Of a stretch of DNA of 64,000 bases, positions 8,623-18,135 are shown one piece after another. A program made the position numbers and the translations under genes. The notes below the pieces were generated by a model. The model saw only the letters and a program-made list of their open reading frames with translations. It did not search any database and was not told where the DNA came from. The stretch comes from Pseudomonas sp. ADAK13 (GTDB taxonomy: Bacteria; Pseudomonadota; Gammaproteobacteria; Pseudomonadales; Pseudomonadaceae), in the NCBI RefSeq assembly GCF_012935715.1, contig NZ_CP052860.1, positions 4,712,001 to 4,776,000 on the forward strand, written 5' to 3'. The first letter of the stretch is position 1; each line of letters begins with the position of its first letter.

Positions 8623-8798
8623 TGGGAGCGCTCGGTGTTGTTTTTGTTGGGGCTGAGCTTAGTTGGAATTGGCGCATCTATCCTGCAGTCAGAAAATATA
8701 CTGTACATGCATACATGTTATGTCCTACATTCCATCCCAGGTGACCGGATGTCGCCGATCACCTGAGCTTCAATTTTTTAACTATGGATGGATAAAAA

Positions 8799-10265
8799 AT
8801 GAAATCGAAAAAAGCGTTTATGCTCGGAGCTGCCATCGCGGCCTCCTGCTTCGTTTCGGCTTACGCCCTGGCCGAACAATATCCTGCACACTTGACGCCG
8901 CAACCCTTGCAGCAAGCCGTGCAACAAGCCCTCAAGAGTGGTGGCAACGTCACGTCGCAAAAGGCGTCGGCCGCATTCCTGGAGAAAATCAAAGCCTCGC
9001 AGCAGGTGAAAAAGCCGGCGCAGGCTGCCAAGGCGTTGAGTGGGGTTGTGGTTGCCCAGTCGGTGCAGGCGGATAACGCCAAGGTAGATGTCAAGGCCGC
9101 GGCGGCCCAGGCGTTCACGCCGCTGTGCCAGACGCTGGGCATCAATCAGATGTACAACCTGGACGGTGTGCAAACCGGCAACGATGTCTGCTACCACTTC
9201 AACGTGCCGCAAAAGGCACGGGCGACTGTGATGCTGGTAGGGCAGAGTGCTGCCACCAACATGTCCCTGACCCTGTTCCAGGACGACGGCCAGAACAACA
9301 TTACGTCTCTCGGCACGTCGGATAACCCGGGCAATGCCAACGAGGTGCTGGCTGGCGTCCTGCCACCCGGCGACTACTACTGGTTCATGCACGCCAATTC
9401 GGCTGACGGTTCGCCGTTCAGTTTCGGCGTGGACATCAACATGACGATTGACGATTTCGAACCTAACGACAGTTTCGAAACGGCTTATCAACTGCCGGAT
9501 ACCCTGAACTACGTCACGGGTAACTCCGACACGGCGACCGATGAAGACTACTTCTCCTTCAAGGCCCTGCGCGGGCAGAAGGTCAGTGCCTATTTCGACG
9601 GTGTGAACGAGAGCGATCGGGGCCAGTGGATTTCCGAGTATTTTGACGGCGTCAAATGGATCCCGATCAACCCCAAGGCGAAAATCACCTGGCCATCGCC
9701 ATCGGTTAATGGCGTGGTGAACGTACGGGTGCGGCCTAACCCGGCTGCAAGCTGGAAGGCTACGGCGCGCTACAAGCTGTCGCTGGGCTCCACACCCGAG
9801 GTGTTGAGCCATAGTGTGCAAGGTGACAACGTGGTGCGGATCCCGGCTTCAGCCAATGACTACGACCCGTTCATGACCACCCAGGCGGCACGTGACTTGA
9901 GCTGGGCCGTGACCTGGGCCGACAGCACCGGTAAACGGCTACAGGGATTGACCCCGTATCTGCAACTCGACAAGCACGTCAACCGTAATACCTACCTGCC
10001 GGTGTACATCCCTTACTACGGTTCGGTGACCGGTGTGTCGGGTGCGGCATCCGGTACGGTCAATCTGGGCAACTGCGCGGGTGAGGCGACCGTCAGGTAC
10101 GTGTCCTACGATTCGGGTTACAAAAATACCTGGGAGACCAACTACAACTTCGCCGTCTGGCGCCTGCGCATCGAGGAGTACCCGGATGTCGGCGTGGGTG
10201 GCGACGCTACCCCGGTCAGCATGGCTCATATCTGCAGCCAGCGCGTGATCTCCAGCGAACGGTGA
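8799..10265 (+). CDS. Exported protein with PPC-like beta-sandwich regions, function unknown
   Basis: 488 residues beginning with a clear Sec signal peptide (MKSKKAFMLGAAIAASC...AYALA, cleavage near residue 25). A helical, Ala/Lys/Gln-rich segment (30-105) leads to two beta-rich regions. The second begins DDFEPNDSFETAYQLPD (about 219-235) and continues TDEDYFSFKALRGQKV, the pattern of bacterial pre-peptidase C-terminal (PPC) domains, which usually flank secreted enzymes. No peptidase motif was seen. The C-terminal third matches nothing I recognise. It stands alone between divergent and convergent neighbours. It is probably secreted or periplasmic, perhaps an adhesin or an inhibitor-like protein. 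Confidence 0.7.
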   Translation: MKSKKAFMLGAAIAASCFVSAYALAEQYPAHLTPQPLQQAVQQALKSGGNVTSQKASAAFLEKIKASQQVKKPAQAAKALSGVVVAQSVQADNAKVDVKAAAAQAFTPLCQTLGINQMYNLDGVQTGNDVCYHFNVPQKARATVMLVGQSAATNMSLTLFQDDGQNNITSLGTSDNPGNANEVLAGVLPPGDYYWFMHANSADGSPFSFGVDINMTIDDFEPNDSFETAYQLPDTLNYVTGNSDTATDEDYFSFKALRGQKVSAYFDGVNESDRGQWISEYFDGVKWIPINPKAKITWPSPSVNGVVNVRVRPNPAASWKATARYKLSLGSTPEVLSHSVQGDNVVRIPASANDYDPFMTTQAARDLSWAVTWADSTGKRLQGLTPYLQLDKHVNRNTYLPVYIPYYGSVTGVSGAASGTVNLGNCAGEATVRYVSYDSGYKNTWETNYNFAVWRLRIEEYPDVGVGGDATPVSMAHICSQRVISSER

Positions 10266-10277
10266 TCAACCCTCCAC

Positions 10278-11708
10278 TTAATCCGTAACCCCGGCGCCAA
10301 CTTTTCGGGTTGGCGCCCCCAGCAACGCCTCAAACTCCGCCTGAACCCGCCCTTCGTCGCAATGCGCCACATTAAACCGCATAAAATCCCGCAACCCCGG
10401 CTCATACCCGAACAACGCCCCCGGCGCCAACACCATCCCACGCTTCAAGCCGGCTTCAGCCAGCCGCTCACCATTCACCCCGGCCGGCAACCGCGCCCAG
10501 ATGAACATCCCGCCCTCAAACCCCATCGGCAGCTCACACCCACAACGCCGCAGCCACTGCTCAACCCGCCCCCCGGCCTCAAGCAGCCGCTGAACCATGC
10601 GCTTGCGATGCCTGGCATACCCGCCCTCACTCAGCAGCCGATACACAATCTGCTCGAACAGCTCCGACGTTATCCCGCCACTCATCAACTTCATGTTGGT
10701 CAGGTTCGCCGCCAACTGCGGCGCCGCCACCACATAACTGACCCGCGCATTCGCCGTCAGCACCTTCGAAAACCCCGACAGGTACGTCACCTGCTCCAAT
10801 CCCGCCAACGTCGCCAGACGCGGCGGCGGGTTAGGGTGCAAGTCCCCGTAAAGATCATCCTCGACGATATGGCAGTGATACTCCCTGGCCAGTTGCAACA
10901 GGCGAAACGCCTGGCTCGGACTGAACGAATGCCCGGTCGGGTTATGCAACACGCTGGTGGTCAGGTACAGGCTGGGACGATGTTCGGCGAGCAATTGCTC
11001 AAGCGCCGCAAAATCAAAACCGTCAGGCCGCCGGGCGATGGTCACCACCTTGACCCCATGCAATGCCAGGTTGGCGTGGAAGTTGAAATAACACGGCGCA
11101 TCCAGCAACACCGTGTCCCCGGGCCGTGCCAGCAGGCGCATGAGCATGTCCAGGCCTTGCACCGTGTTGGGCGTGGTGATGATCTGCTCCACCGGCACCG
11201 ACAACCCCTCACCGTGCAGTTTCTGTTGCAACGCCTGGCGCAATGGCAGCAGGCCCGCCGGAGTGCCCAGCCCGGCGATGCGCAAGGTGGGGGCGCGCAC
11301 TGCGCTGCGCATGGCCTGGCGCAATACGTCGGAGTCCAGCCAGTCTTCCGGCAGGTGGCCGCCGCCGGGGCGCAGGTCGCCGGGGGCCATGGCCAGGGGG
11401 CGGCGCAGTACGCTGAGCAAGTCCTGGGGCAGCAAGTCGACCCAGTTACTGGACGACGGCTGCGCCAGGCTGCTCGCAACGAAGTGCCCGCGGCCCTGGC
11501 TGGAGGTCAGCAGGTGACGCCCGCGCAGGCGATCCAGCGCTTCATTGACGGTAAATTTTCCGACGCCCAGTTGTACGCCCAACTCACGCACCGAAGGCAG
11601 TTTGCTGCCTGCCGCCAACTCGCCTTGCTCAATCGCATGGGCCAGGGCATCGACGATCTGCTGCACTTTCGGTGCCCGATCATGAAAGTGAATCGCGGGA
11701 ATGGGCAT
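10278..11708 (-). CDS. MocR-type GntR regulator with class I aminotransferase domain
   Basis: 476 residues. An N-terminal winged-helix GntR domain (about 8-75, GSKLPSVRELGVQLGVGKFTVNEALDRL) is joined to a fold-type I aminotransferase domain. PLP-site residues include NPTGH (256-260), EDDLYGD (283-289) and the Schiff-base lysine in SGFSKVLTANARVSYV (Lys about 315). MocR proteins use PLP or an amine/amino-acid adduct as effector. The gene is divergent from a LysE exporter, with a perfect 16-bp palindrome between them, so it probably controls that exporter and itself. The ATG at 11708 begins exactly at the HTH domain; the longer reading frame upstream is rejected. Confidence 0.88.
   Translation of the reverse strand: MPIPAIHFHDRAPKVQQIVDALAHAIEQGELAAGSKLPSVRELGVQLGVGKFTVNEALDRLRGRHLLTSSQGRGHFVASSLAQPSSSNWVDLLPQDLLSVLRRPLAMAPGDLRPGGGHLPEDWLDSDVLRQAMRSAVRAPTLRIAGLGTPAGLLPLRQALQQKLHGEGLSVPVEQIITTPNTVQGLDMLMRLLARPGDTVLLDAPCYFNFHANLALHGVKVVTIARRPDGFDFAALEQLLAEHRPSLYLTTSVLHNPTGHSFSPSQAFRLLQLAREYHCHIVEDDLYGDLHPNPPPRLATLAGLEQVTYLSGFSKVLTANARVSYVVAAPQLAANLTNMKLMSGGITSELFEQIVYRLLSEGGYARHRKRMVQRLLEAGGRVEQWLRRCGCELPMGFEGGMFIWARLPAGVNGERLAEAGLKRGMVLAPGALFGYEPGLRDFMRFNVAHCDEGRVQAEFEALLGAPTRKVGAGVTD
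10293..10317. terminator. Hairpin near convergent gene ends
   Basis: Nine-base arms ggcgccaac and gttggcgcc with a 7-base loop lie 28 bases past the stop of the exported-protein gene, inside the last codons of the MocR gene. There is no clear T-tract, so a terminator role is possible but weak. Confidence 0.3.
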
Positions 11709-11733
11709 CACACTGTCCTTAAGTTTGCCGCCA

Positions 11734-11749
11734 ACTTTACCGGTAAAGT
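11734..11749. promoter_or_regulatory. Perfect palindrome between MocR and LysE genes
   Basis: ACTTTACCGGTAAAGT is a perfect 16-bp palindrome in the 130-bp divergent intergenic region, 26 bp from the MocR start and about 90 bp from the LysE start. A GntR/MocR operator is the natural reading given the position. Confidence 0.5.
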
Positions 11750-11838
11750 CTGCGCATATATCCGTGGAGTTTACCTGCCTCTGGCGCGGCGTGCGCCCTA
11801 GACTGCACGCCTTACTTCCTGCTGTGAAACCCCACGCC

Positions 11839-12474
11839 ATGGTCACCGCGCTGACGCTGTCTTCGTTTTTGTATTTCCTGCTGTTGTGCACCACCCTGGC
11901 GTTCAGCCCCGGCCCCATGACCCTGTTATTGCTCAGCCTTGGCCTGAAAGACGGCCTGCGCCGCTCCCTGCCGGCGCAGTTCGGGGCGAGTGTTTCCTAC
12001 CTGGTCTCGATCCTGATCTTTGCCGTGGGGTTTTCCGAGCTGATCAAGGACTACCCGCTGATCACCCGAATCATCCAGGTGGTGGGCGTCGCCTATATCC
12101 TTTACCTGGCCTACAAGCAATGGACCAGCAGTGGGGTGACGATCAAGACCACCGACCCGACCCCGGAAAATGCCCGCAGCCTGTTCGGCAAGGGCCTGCT
12201 CACCGGGCTGTCCAATCCCAAGGCAATCATTCTGTTCAGCGCGGTATTCCCGCAGTTCGCTGCTATCGGCCAGGGCAGCGCCGCCGCCGATATCGCCATC
12301 CTCGGCCTGACCTTCCTGTTGCTGCAATTTGCCAGCGGCTGCCTGTATTGCTATTTCGGCCAGCGCATCAAGCACGTGCTGGAAAATCCCAAGCGTCGGG
12401 TGTTGCTGCAAAGGGCCACGGCGGTGTTGCTGCTGGGGGTTGCGTTGATGCTGGCCCGGGGCTTTTCCAGCTGA
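11839..12474 (+). CDS. LysE/RhtB family amino-acid exporter
   Basis: A 211-residue inner-membrane protein with the LysE family hallmark near the N-terminus, SFLYFLLLCTTLAFSPGPMTLLLLSLGLKDG, then about five more hydrophobic segments and the conserved GLLTGLSNPKAIILFSAVFPQF. It exports amino acids or related metabolites by proton exchange. The ATG at 11839 gives the family N-terminus; the open frame extends further upstream through the promoter and is not used. Its divergent MocR regulator probably senses the exported amino acid or amine. The substrate cannot be predicted. Confidence 0.85.
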   Translation: MVTALTLSSFLYFLLLCTTLAFSPGPMTLLLLSLGLKDGLRRSLPAQFGASVSYLVSILIFAVGFSELIKDYPLITRIIQVVGVAYILYLAYKQWTSSGVTIKTTDPTPENARSLFGKGLLTGLSNPKAIILFSAVFPQFAAIGQGSAAADIAILGLTFLLLQFASGCLYCYFGQRIKHVLENPKRRVLLQRATAVLLLGVALMLARGFSS

Positions 12475-12553
12475 AGGCCAGCTTATGAGCGGTAGTGGCG
12501 ATCTGCCGTTGCCCTGATAGACTTCGGGCATTCATCCAGGATCAAGCCAGACC

Positions 12554-13612
12554 ATGCCAGCCGCAGGAGGAAAGGGACTTTCGCTCGCCACACGCTTGTA
12601 CAAGTCGCGCGCCCTGGGATTGACCCTCGGGTTTATCTGTGTGGCCGCCGCCATCTATCCGCTGGATAAGCCCGCCTGGGTCTGGGTGGTGATGGTTGCC
12701 AACGCCTTTGTCTGGCCGCATGTGGCGTACCAATGGTCGCGACGCTCAAAGAACTCCCTGCGTTCGGAACACCGCAACCTGCTGTTCGACTCGTTCTGCG
12801 GCGGGTTCTGGGTGGGCGCCATGCAGTTCAACCCACTGCCCAGCGTGACCACCTTGTCGATGATGACCATGAACAACGTCGCCATCGGCGGCCCGCGCTT
12901 CATGTTCGCCGGCTGGGTGGCCCAGGCGCTGGGGATCGGCGCGTCGATGCTGGTGTTCACCCCGGCGGTGACGGCCCTCACCAGCGAAGTGCAGCTCTAC
13001 GCCTGCCTGCCGATCCTGATGCTGTATCCCCTGGCCCTGGGCTGGATCTGCTACCGGCAAGCGATCACCCTGGCGCGGCACAAACGCGAGTTGCTGGCCC
13101 TGAGCCGCACCGACAGCCTGTCCGGCCTGCTCAACCACGGTGCCTGGAAAGACCACCTGGAAATCGAGTTCCAGCGCTGCCGCCGCGACCAGCAGGGCGC
13201 CGCCATCGCGCTGATCGACATCGACCACTTCAAGACCATCAACGACACCTACGGCCACGTCACCGGCGACATTGTTTTGCGCCAGTTGAGCAAAGTCCTG
13301 CGCCAGAACCTGCGGGCCACTGACCTGGCCGGGCGTTATGGCGGCGACGAATTCTGCGTGATCCTGCCGGACATGCCCCTGAACCGCGCCACCGAAGTAA
13401 TGGACGCCCTGCGTGACCGCTTCAACTCACTGGCCTACGCCCAGGACCCGACCTTGCGCGCCAGCCTGAGCATCGGCCTGGCGCCGTACCGGCCGGCACA
13501 CGGTGACGCCACCAGTTGGCTGAACGATGCCGACCAGGCGCTGTACGAAGCCAAGAGCAGCGGGCGCAACCGGGTCAGTTCGGTGCAGGGAAGTTGGTTG
13601 AGGTCGATCTGA
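12554..13612 (+). CDS. MASE2-GGDEF diguanylate cyclase
   Basis: 352 residues. The N-terminal half is a MASE2-type sensor with several membrane helices (about 20-60, 80-110, 115-165), as in E. coli DgcC/AdrA. The C-terminal GGDEF domain holds the intact catalytic motif YGGDEF (262-267) and metal/substrate residues in LIDIDHFKTINDTYGH (220-235). RATD at 254-257, five residues before GGDEF, fits the RxxD inhibitory site, so c-di-GMP product inhibition is expected. It should make c-di-GMP from two GTP and affect motility/biofilm. No EAL or HD-GYP partner lies nearby. Confidence 0.88.
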   Translation: MPAAGGKGLSLATRLYKSRALGLTLGFICVAAAIYPLDKPAWVWVVMVANAFVWPHVAYQWSRRSKNSLRSEHRNLLFDSFCGGFWVGAMQFNPLPSVTTLSMMTMNNVAIGGPRFMFAGWVAQALGIGASMLVFTPAVTALTSEVQLYACLPILMLYPLALGWICYRQAITLARHKRELLALSRTDSLSGLLNHGAWKDHLEIEFQRCRRDQQGAAIALIDIDHFKTINDTYGHVTGDIVLRQLSKVLRQNLRATDLAGRYGGDEFCVILPDMPLNRATEVMDALRDRFNSLAYAQDPTLRASLSIGLAPYRPAHGDATSWLNDADQALYEAKSSGRNRVSSVQGSWLRSI

Positions 13613-13680
13613 GGATCAACAAATTGTTTATTGTCAGGTAGGGTGGAGCGCTACCTTCCAACAAAAACAAGGATCGGTTC

Positions 13681-14910
13681 ATGCTCTTCAACTTCCCCCG
13701 CACCTTACTGGCCGCCACCCTGGCGCTGTCGTTCGCCATGCCGGCCTTCAGCGCCGAACCCCACAAACAGATCCAGGCCGATTCCGAGCAGTACAAGGCC
13801 GATGCTTTGAAACTGCTGGAGCGCCTGGTGAATATCGATTCGGGCTCCGGCTACGAGCCGGGCCTGACCCAAGTGCGTGACATCGCGGTCGACGAGCTCA
13901 AGCAACTGGGGTTCAGTATCCAGCTGGTGCCCGATGCGGCCGCCCATAACAGCCATGTCATCGCCACACTCAAAGGCACCGGCAAGGCCAAGATCCTGCT
14001 GATGGCCCACATGGACACCGTGTTCAAGGAAGGCTCGGCCGCCGCCCGGCCGTTCCATATCAAGGACGGCCGTGCCTATGGCCCGGGCGTGATGGATGAC
14101 AAGGGCGGCATCGTCGCCGGCATCTATGCCTTGAAAGTCCTGAAAAATCAGGGCTTCAAGGACTACGCGCAAATCACCTTCCTGCTGGATGCCAGCGAAG
14201 AAACCGGCACCGACGGCGCCTCCGAGCTGATCCGCAACACTGCCAAGGGCCACGACGTGACCCTCAACCTGGAACCGGGTCGCCCGGCGGACGGCCTGGT
14301 GGTGTGGCGCAAAGGCAGCGCCACCGCCGTGGTTGAGGTCAAGGGCAAGGCGGCCCACGCGGGTGTGGCGCCGGAGTTGGGGCGCAATGCGGCGATGGAA
14401 GCGGCGCACCAGATCCTGCAACTGGGCAAGCTGGGGGATGCGGAGAAGAAAACCACCATCAACTTCACCGTGATCAACTCGGGCGACCGGGTCAACGTGA
14501 TCCCGGACCAGGCCACTGCCAAGGCTGACGTACGGGCCGCATTGCCGGAAGAGTTTGACCGGATCGAGAAAGACCTGGCGCGGGTCTCGGCCAACAAGCT
14601 GATCCCCGAGACTGAAGTGACCACCAGCCTGCACCGCGGCCTGCCGCCGATGCCGCAGACGCCGGAGTCGGACAAGTTGGTCGCGATTGCCCAGGGGATT
14701 TATGGCGAGTTGGGTCGCACGTTGACCATTGAAGGCAGCGGCGGGGCGGCGGATGCCAGCTTGTCGGCTGGCGTGGGCACGCCGACCCTGGACGGGTTCG
14801 GGATTGTCGGGGGCAATATCCATACGCCAGAGGAATATGCCGAGGTGGAGAGCGTGGCGCCGCGGATTTACCTGCTGAGCCGGATGATTATGGAGCTGTC
14901 AAAGCGCTGA
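13681..14910 (+). CDS. M20 glutamate carboxypeptidase (carboxypeptidase G2-like)
   Basis: A 409-residue periplasmic zinc peptidase with signal peptide MLFNFPRTLLAATLALSFAMPAFSA abbreviated here to its first and last parts: positively charged start, hydrophobic core, cleavage after Ala 25. It aligns with Pseudomonas carboxypeptidase G2 with a constant two-residue offset: His110 in LMAHMDTV, Asp139 in GPGVMDDKGG, catalytic Glu173 and zinc ligand Glu174 in ASEETGTDG, Glu198 in LNLEPG, and the C-terminal His in NIHTPEEY. CPG2 removes C-terminal glutamate from folates and related compounds; here the activity is inferred from the family. The gene appears monocistronic, with a REPIN behind it. Confidence 0.87.
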   Translation: MLFNFPRTLLAATLALSFAMPAFSAEPHKQIQADSEQYKADALKLLERLVNIDSGSGYEPGLTQVRDIAVDELKQLGFSIQLVPDAAAHNSHVIATLKGTGKAKILLMAHMDTVFKEGSAAARPFHIKDGRAYGPGVMDDKGGIVAGIYALKVLKNQGFKDYAQITFLLDASEETGTDGASELIRNTAKGHDVTLNLEPGRPADGLVVWRKGSATAVVEVKGKAAHAGVAPELGRNAAMEAAHQILQLGKLGDAEKKTTINFTVINSGDRVNVIPDQATAKADVRAALPEEFDRIEKDLARVSANKLIPETEVTTSLHRGLPPMPQTPESDKLVAIAQGIYGELGRTLTIEGSGGAADASLSAGVGTPTLDGFGIVGGNIHTPEEYAEVESVAPRIYLLSRMIMELSKR

Positions 14911-14950
14911 TCCGAAACCATCACTGATCGTCTGTGGAAGCAGATCAAAA

Positions 14951-15039
14951 TGTGGGAGCTGGCTTGCCTGCGATAGCGGATTGTCAGTCATGAATGCTTT
15001 GACTGATACACCGCCATCGCCGGCAAGCCAGCTCCCACA
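14951..15039. repeat. REPIN (tgtgggagctgg type)
   Basis: Two inverted REP units, tgtgggagctggcttgcc at one end and its complement ggcaagccagctcccaca at the other, surround a ~40-base spacer. It separates the convergent carboxypeptidase and RND genes and may act as a 3-prime stabiliser or bidirectional terminator. The same type occurs inside both long repeat elements (22191-22277, 61813-61899). Confidence 0.85.
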
Positions 15040-15061
15040 CTGTTCTGTGGTGTTGGTTGGA

Positions 15062-18000
15062 TCAGGTTGCAGTCGGCACTTCCCGGGTCATCTCCCGCCC
15101 CAACACCAAGCTGCACAACGCCGGCAAGAACAGCAACGTCAACACCGTCCCCACCAACACCCCGCCAATCAGCACATACGCCAGCGACGACCAGAACACT
15201 GACAGTGTCAGCGGAATAAACGCCAATGCCGCCGCCAGCGCGGTCAGGATCACCGGGCGTGCCCGGCGCACCGTGGCCTCGATGATCGCCTCGCGAATCA
15301 CCATGCCATGGTCCTGGTTCTGGCGAATCTGGTCGGTAAAGATCAGCGTGTTGCGCATCAAGATCCCGCCAATCCCGATCAGCCCCAATATCGCGTTGAA
15401 CCCGAACGGCTGGTTGAACAGCAGCAACGTCGGCACCGCGCCGATCAGCCCCAGCGGTGCGGTGGCGAACACCATGAACATCACCCCGAATGAGCGCACC
15501 TGGAACATGATCACGGTCAACGTCAGCAGGATCATGATCGGGAACAGCGCCGCCAGCGCGACGTTGGCCTTGGCGCTTTCTTCCACCGGGCCGCCGATGA
15601 CGATTTGATAACCGGCCGGCAGCTTGGCGATCAGCGGCTGTAGGTCCTTGTACACCGCCATTTCCACGTCTGGCGGCTGGGTGCCGTCGACAATATCGGC
15701 ACGCACTTCCACGGTCAGTGCCCGGTTGCGGCGCTTGAGGATCGGCTCTTCCATCACCGCCTGGAAATGCCCGACCTGGGCCAGTGGCACCGACACGCCG
15801 GCGCTGTTGGTCAGGGTCATGTTGTCCAGGTTGCCGAGGTCTTCGCGTTGGCTGCCCTGGGAGCGGGCGACCACTGACACGGTGCGATTGCCTTCGCGCA
15901 CTTCGGTGATCGGGTTGCCGCTGAGCAGCGCATTGAGCTGGGATTTTACCCCGTCGGGGGTAAAGCCCAGCAGGCGCAGACGGTCCTGGTCCAGCACCAG
16001 CCGATAACTGCTGGCACGCTCGCCCCAGTCGAGGAAGCTGTCGCGGGTGAGTTTGTTGGCGGCGACTACCTGGCGCACGTCTTCAGACAGGCCGCGCAGC
16101 ACGTTCAGGTCGGGACCGGACACGCGAAACACCACCGGGAAGGGCACGGGCGGGCCGAACACCAATTGGGTAACCCGCACCCGTGCCGACGGAAACTCAC
16201 CCGCGGCGATGCGTTCACCCATGCGCTTTTTCAGCGCGTCCCGGGCATGGGCGTCGGCGGTCTGCACGATCAGCTTGGCGAAAGCCGGGTCGGGCAACTC
16301 CGGGTTCAGCGACAGGAAAAACCGTGGCGCACCGCCGCCGACGTAGGTGTCGACCATCACGGTCTGCGGTTCCTCCATCAGCGCTTTTTCGACCTGCGCC
16401 GCCACCGCCTCGGTGCTTTTGAAGGCGCTGCCCGGCGGCATATACACCTCAAGGATCAGCTCGGACCGGTCGGAGTTGGGGAAGAACTGCTTCTTCACCA
16501 CGCCCATGCCCAGGCCACACAACACAAAGGCGGCCACCACCAGCCCGGTCACCCACCAGCGGTTGCGCACACAGGCGTCCACCAGGCGGCGCAGTTTCTG
16601 GTAATAACGGCCGGCATAAATCGCATCGTGGCCGCCGGCAACCGGCTTGATCTGCGGCAGCAGCTTGACCCCCAGGTACGGGGTGAACACCACCGCCACC
16701 AGCCACGACGCGATCAGCGCAAAGCCGACAATCCAGAAAATATTCCCCGCGTATTCCCCGGCACCCGAGCGGGCAAAACCCACGGGCAGAAAGCCGATAA
16801 TCGTCACCAGCGTGCCGGTGAGCATCGGTGCGGCGGTGGAGCTCCAGGCGAAAGTGGCCGCGTGAATCCGGTCAAAACCTTCCTCGAGTTTGACCACCAT
16901 CATCTCGATCGCAATGATCGCGTCGTCCACCAGCAGGCCCAGGGAAATGATCAGCGCGCCCAGGGTCACCCGGTCGAATTCGCGGCCGGTCATCAGCATG
17001 ATCACAAACACGATCGACAAGGTCAGCGGCACGGCCGCGGCGACCACCAGCCCGACCCGGAACCCCAGCGCCAGCAGGCTGATGACCATCACCACGGCGA
17101 GGGCGACGAAGAACTTCAGCATGAACTCGTTGACCGCCAGGCTGATGTTTTTCGCCTGGTCGGAGACCTTTGCGAAGTTGACTCCCAACGGCAGGTCGGC
17201 CTGGATTTTCGCCTCCTGGGCCTTGAGGGCCTTGTCCAGTTCCAGGCCGTTCCAGTGCTTCTCCATGATCACCCCGAGCATCAGGGAGGGGTCGCCCTGA
17301 TGGCGGATGCGGTAGCTGGGCGGGTCTTCATAACCGCGGCTGACGGTGGCCACATCAGCGATGCGCAGCAGTTTGCCATTGGCTTCCAGCGGCACGTTTT
17401 CGATCAGCGCCAGGCTGTCGAACGCCCCGTCGATACGGATATACGCCCGGGCGCCAGCGGTTTCGACAAAGCCTGAAGGCGCCACGGCGTTCTGGGCGGC
17501 GAGGGCGGCGAAAATCTGCTCGGGCTTGATGCCCAGGGTGGCCAGGCGTTCATAGGAGAACTCGACGAAGATGCGCTGCGCCTGTTCGCCGAGGATGTTC
17601 ACCTTCTTTACGCCCGGCAGGTTGAGCAGGCCCTGGCGCATGTCCTCGGCCATTTGCACCAGTTGCCGGTGGGGCAGGTGTTCGGCCTCCAGCGCATACA
17701 GGGAGAAGTACACGTCGGAGTATTCATCGTTGAAAAACGGCCCGATCACGCCCTTGGGCAACTTCGCCGCTTCGTCGCTGAGTTTTTTGCGGGTCTGGTA
17801 GAACAGGTCCTGGATCTCGCTGGGGCGGGTGGACTCCAGGTACGTCATGCGCATCGACACAAAACCCGGCTGGGCGATGGTCTCGACGCGGTCGTAGTAG
17901 TCCAGCTCTTGCAGGCGTTTTTCCAGGCGGTCGGCGACTTGTTCCTGCATCTCCCGGGCTGTGGCGCCGGGCCAGGCGGCGGTGATGGTCATGACCTTGA

Positions 18001-18133
18001 CGGTGAACGAAGGGTCTTCGGCGCGGCCCAGCTTGCCAAAGGCAAAGACCCCGGCGGCGAGGATCGCGATGATCAGGAACAGCGTGACCGCGCGATGCTT
18101 GACCGCCAGTTCGGAGAGGTTGATACCGCGCAT
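15062..18133 (-). CDS. RND efflux transporter, permease subunit
   Basis: 1023 residues, the full length of an AcrB/MexB-type (HAE-1 like) inner-membrane proton-driven pump. It has the usual first helix after a short cytosolic start (MRGINLSELAVKHRAVTLFLII), a large periplasmic loop, then a helix block whose LGLLVDDAIIAIEMM carries the conserved Asp-Asp of the proton relay. A second loop and helix block end with RPVILTALAAALAFIPLTL. It is translated from the same message as the adaptor, with only two bases between them. No outer-membrane channel gene is nearby, so it probably uses a TolC/OprM-like protein made elsewhere. The drug or metabolite range is unknown. Confidence 0.92.
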   Translation of the reverse strand: MRGINLSELAVKHRAVTLFLIIAILAAGVFAFGKLGRAEDPSFTVKVMTITAAWPGATAREMQEQVADRLEKRLQELDYYDRVETIAQPGFVSMRMTYLESTRPSEIQDLFYQTRKKLSDEAAKLPKGVIGPFFNDEYSDVYFSLYALEAEHLPHRQLVQMAEDMRQGLLNLPGVKKVNILGEQAQRIFVEFSYERLATLGIKPEQIFAALAAQNAVAPSGFVETAGARAYIRIDGAFDSLALIENVPLEANGKLLRIADVATVSRGYEDPPSYRIRHQGDPSLMLGVIMEKHWNGLELDKALKAQEAKIQADLPLGVNFAKVSDQAKNISLAVNEFMLKFFVALAVVMVISLLALGFRVGLVVAAAVPLTLSIVFVIMLMTGREFDRVTLGALIISLGLLVDDAIIAIEMMVVKLEEGFDRIHAATFAWSSTAAPMLTGTLVTIIGFLPVGFARSGAGEYAGNIFWIVGFALIASWLVAVVFTPYLGVKLLPQIKPVAGGHDAIYAGRYYQKLRRLVDACVRNRWWVTGLVVAAFVLCGLGMGVVKKQFFPNSDRSELILEVYMPPGSAFKSTEAVAAQVEKALMEEPQTVMVDTYVGGGAPRFFLSLNPELPDPAFAKLIVQTADAHARDALKKRMGERIAAGEFPSARVRVTQLVFGPPVPFPVVFRVSGPDLNVLRGLSEDVRQVVAANKLTRDSFLDWGERASSYRLVLDQDRLRLLGFTPDGVKSQLNALLSGNPITEVREGNRTVSVVARSQGSQREDLGNLDNMTLTNSAGVSVPLAQVGHFQAVMEEPILKRRNRALTVEVRADIVDGTQPPDVEMAVYKDLQPLIAKLPAGYQIVIGGPVEESAKANVALAALFPIMILLTLTVIMFQVRSFGVMFMVFATAPLGLIGAVPTLLLFNQPFGFNAILGLIGIGGILMRNTLIFTDQIRQNQDHGMVIREAIIEATVRRARPVILTALAAALAFIPLTLSVFWSSLAYVLIGGVLVGTVLTLLFLPALCSLVLGREMTREVPTAT

Positions 18134-18135
18134 TA

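Noticed and set aside
16166..17476. 436-residue plus-strand frame opposite the RND pump
   Set aside because: Shadow frame; the RND protein on the other strand is complete and conserved.
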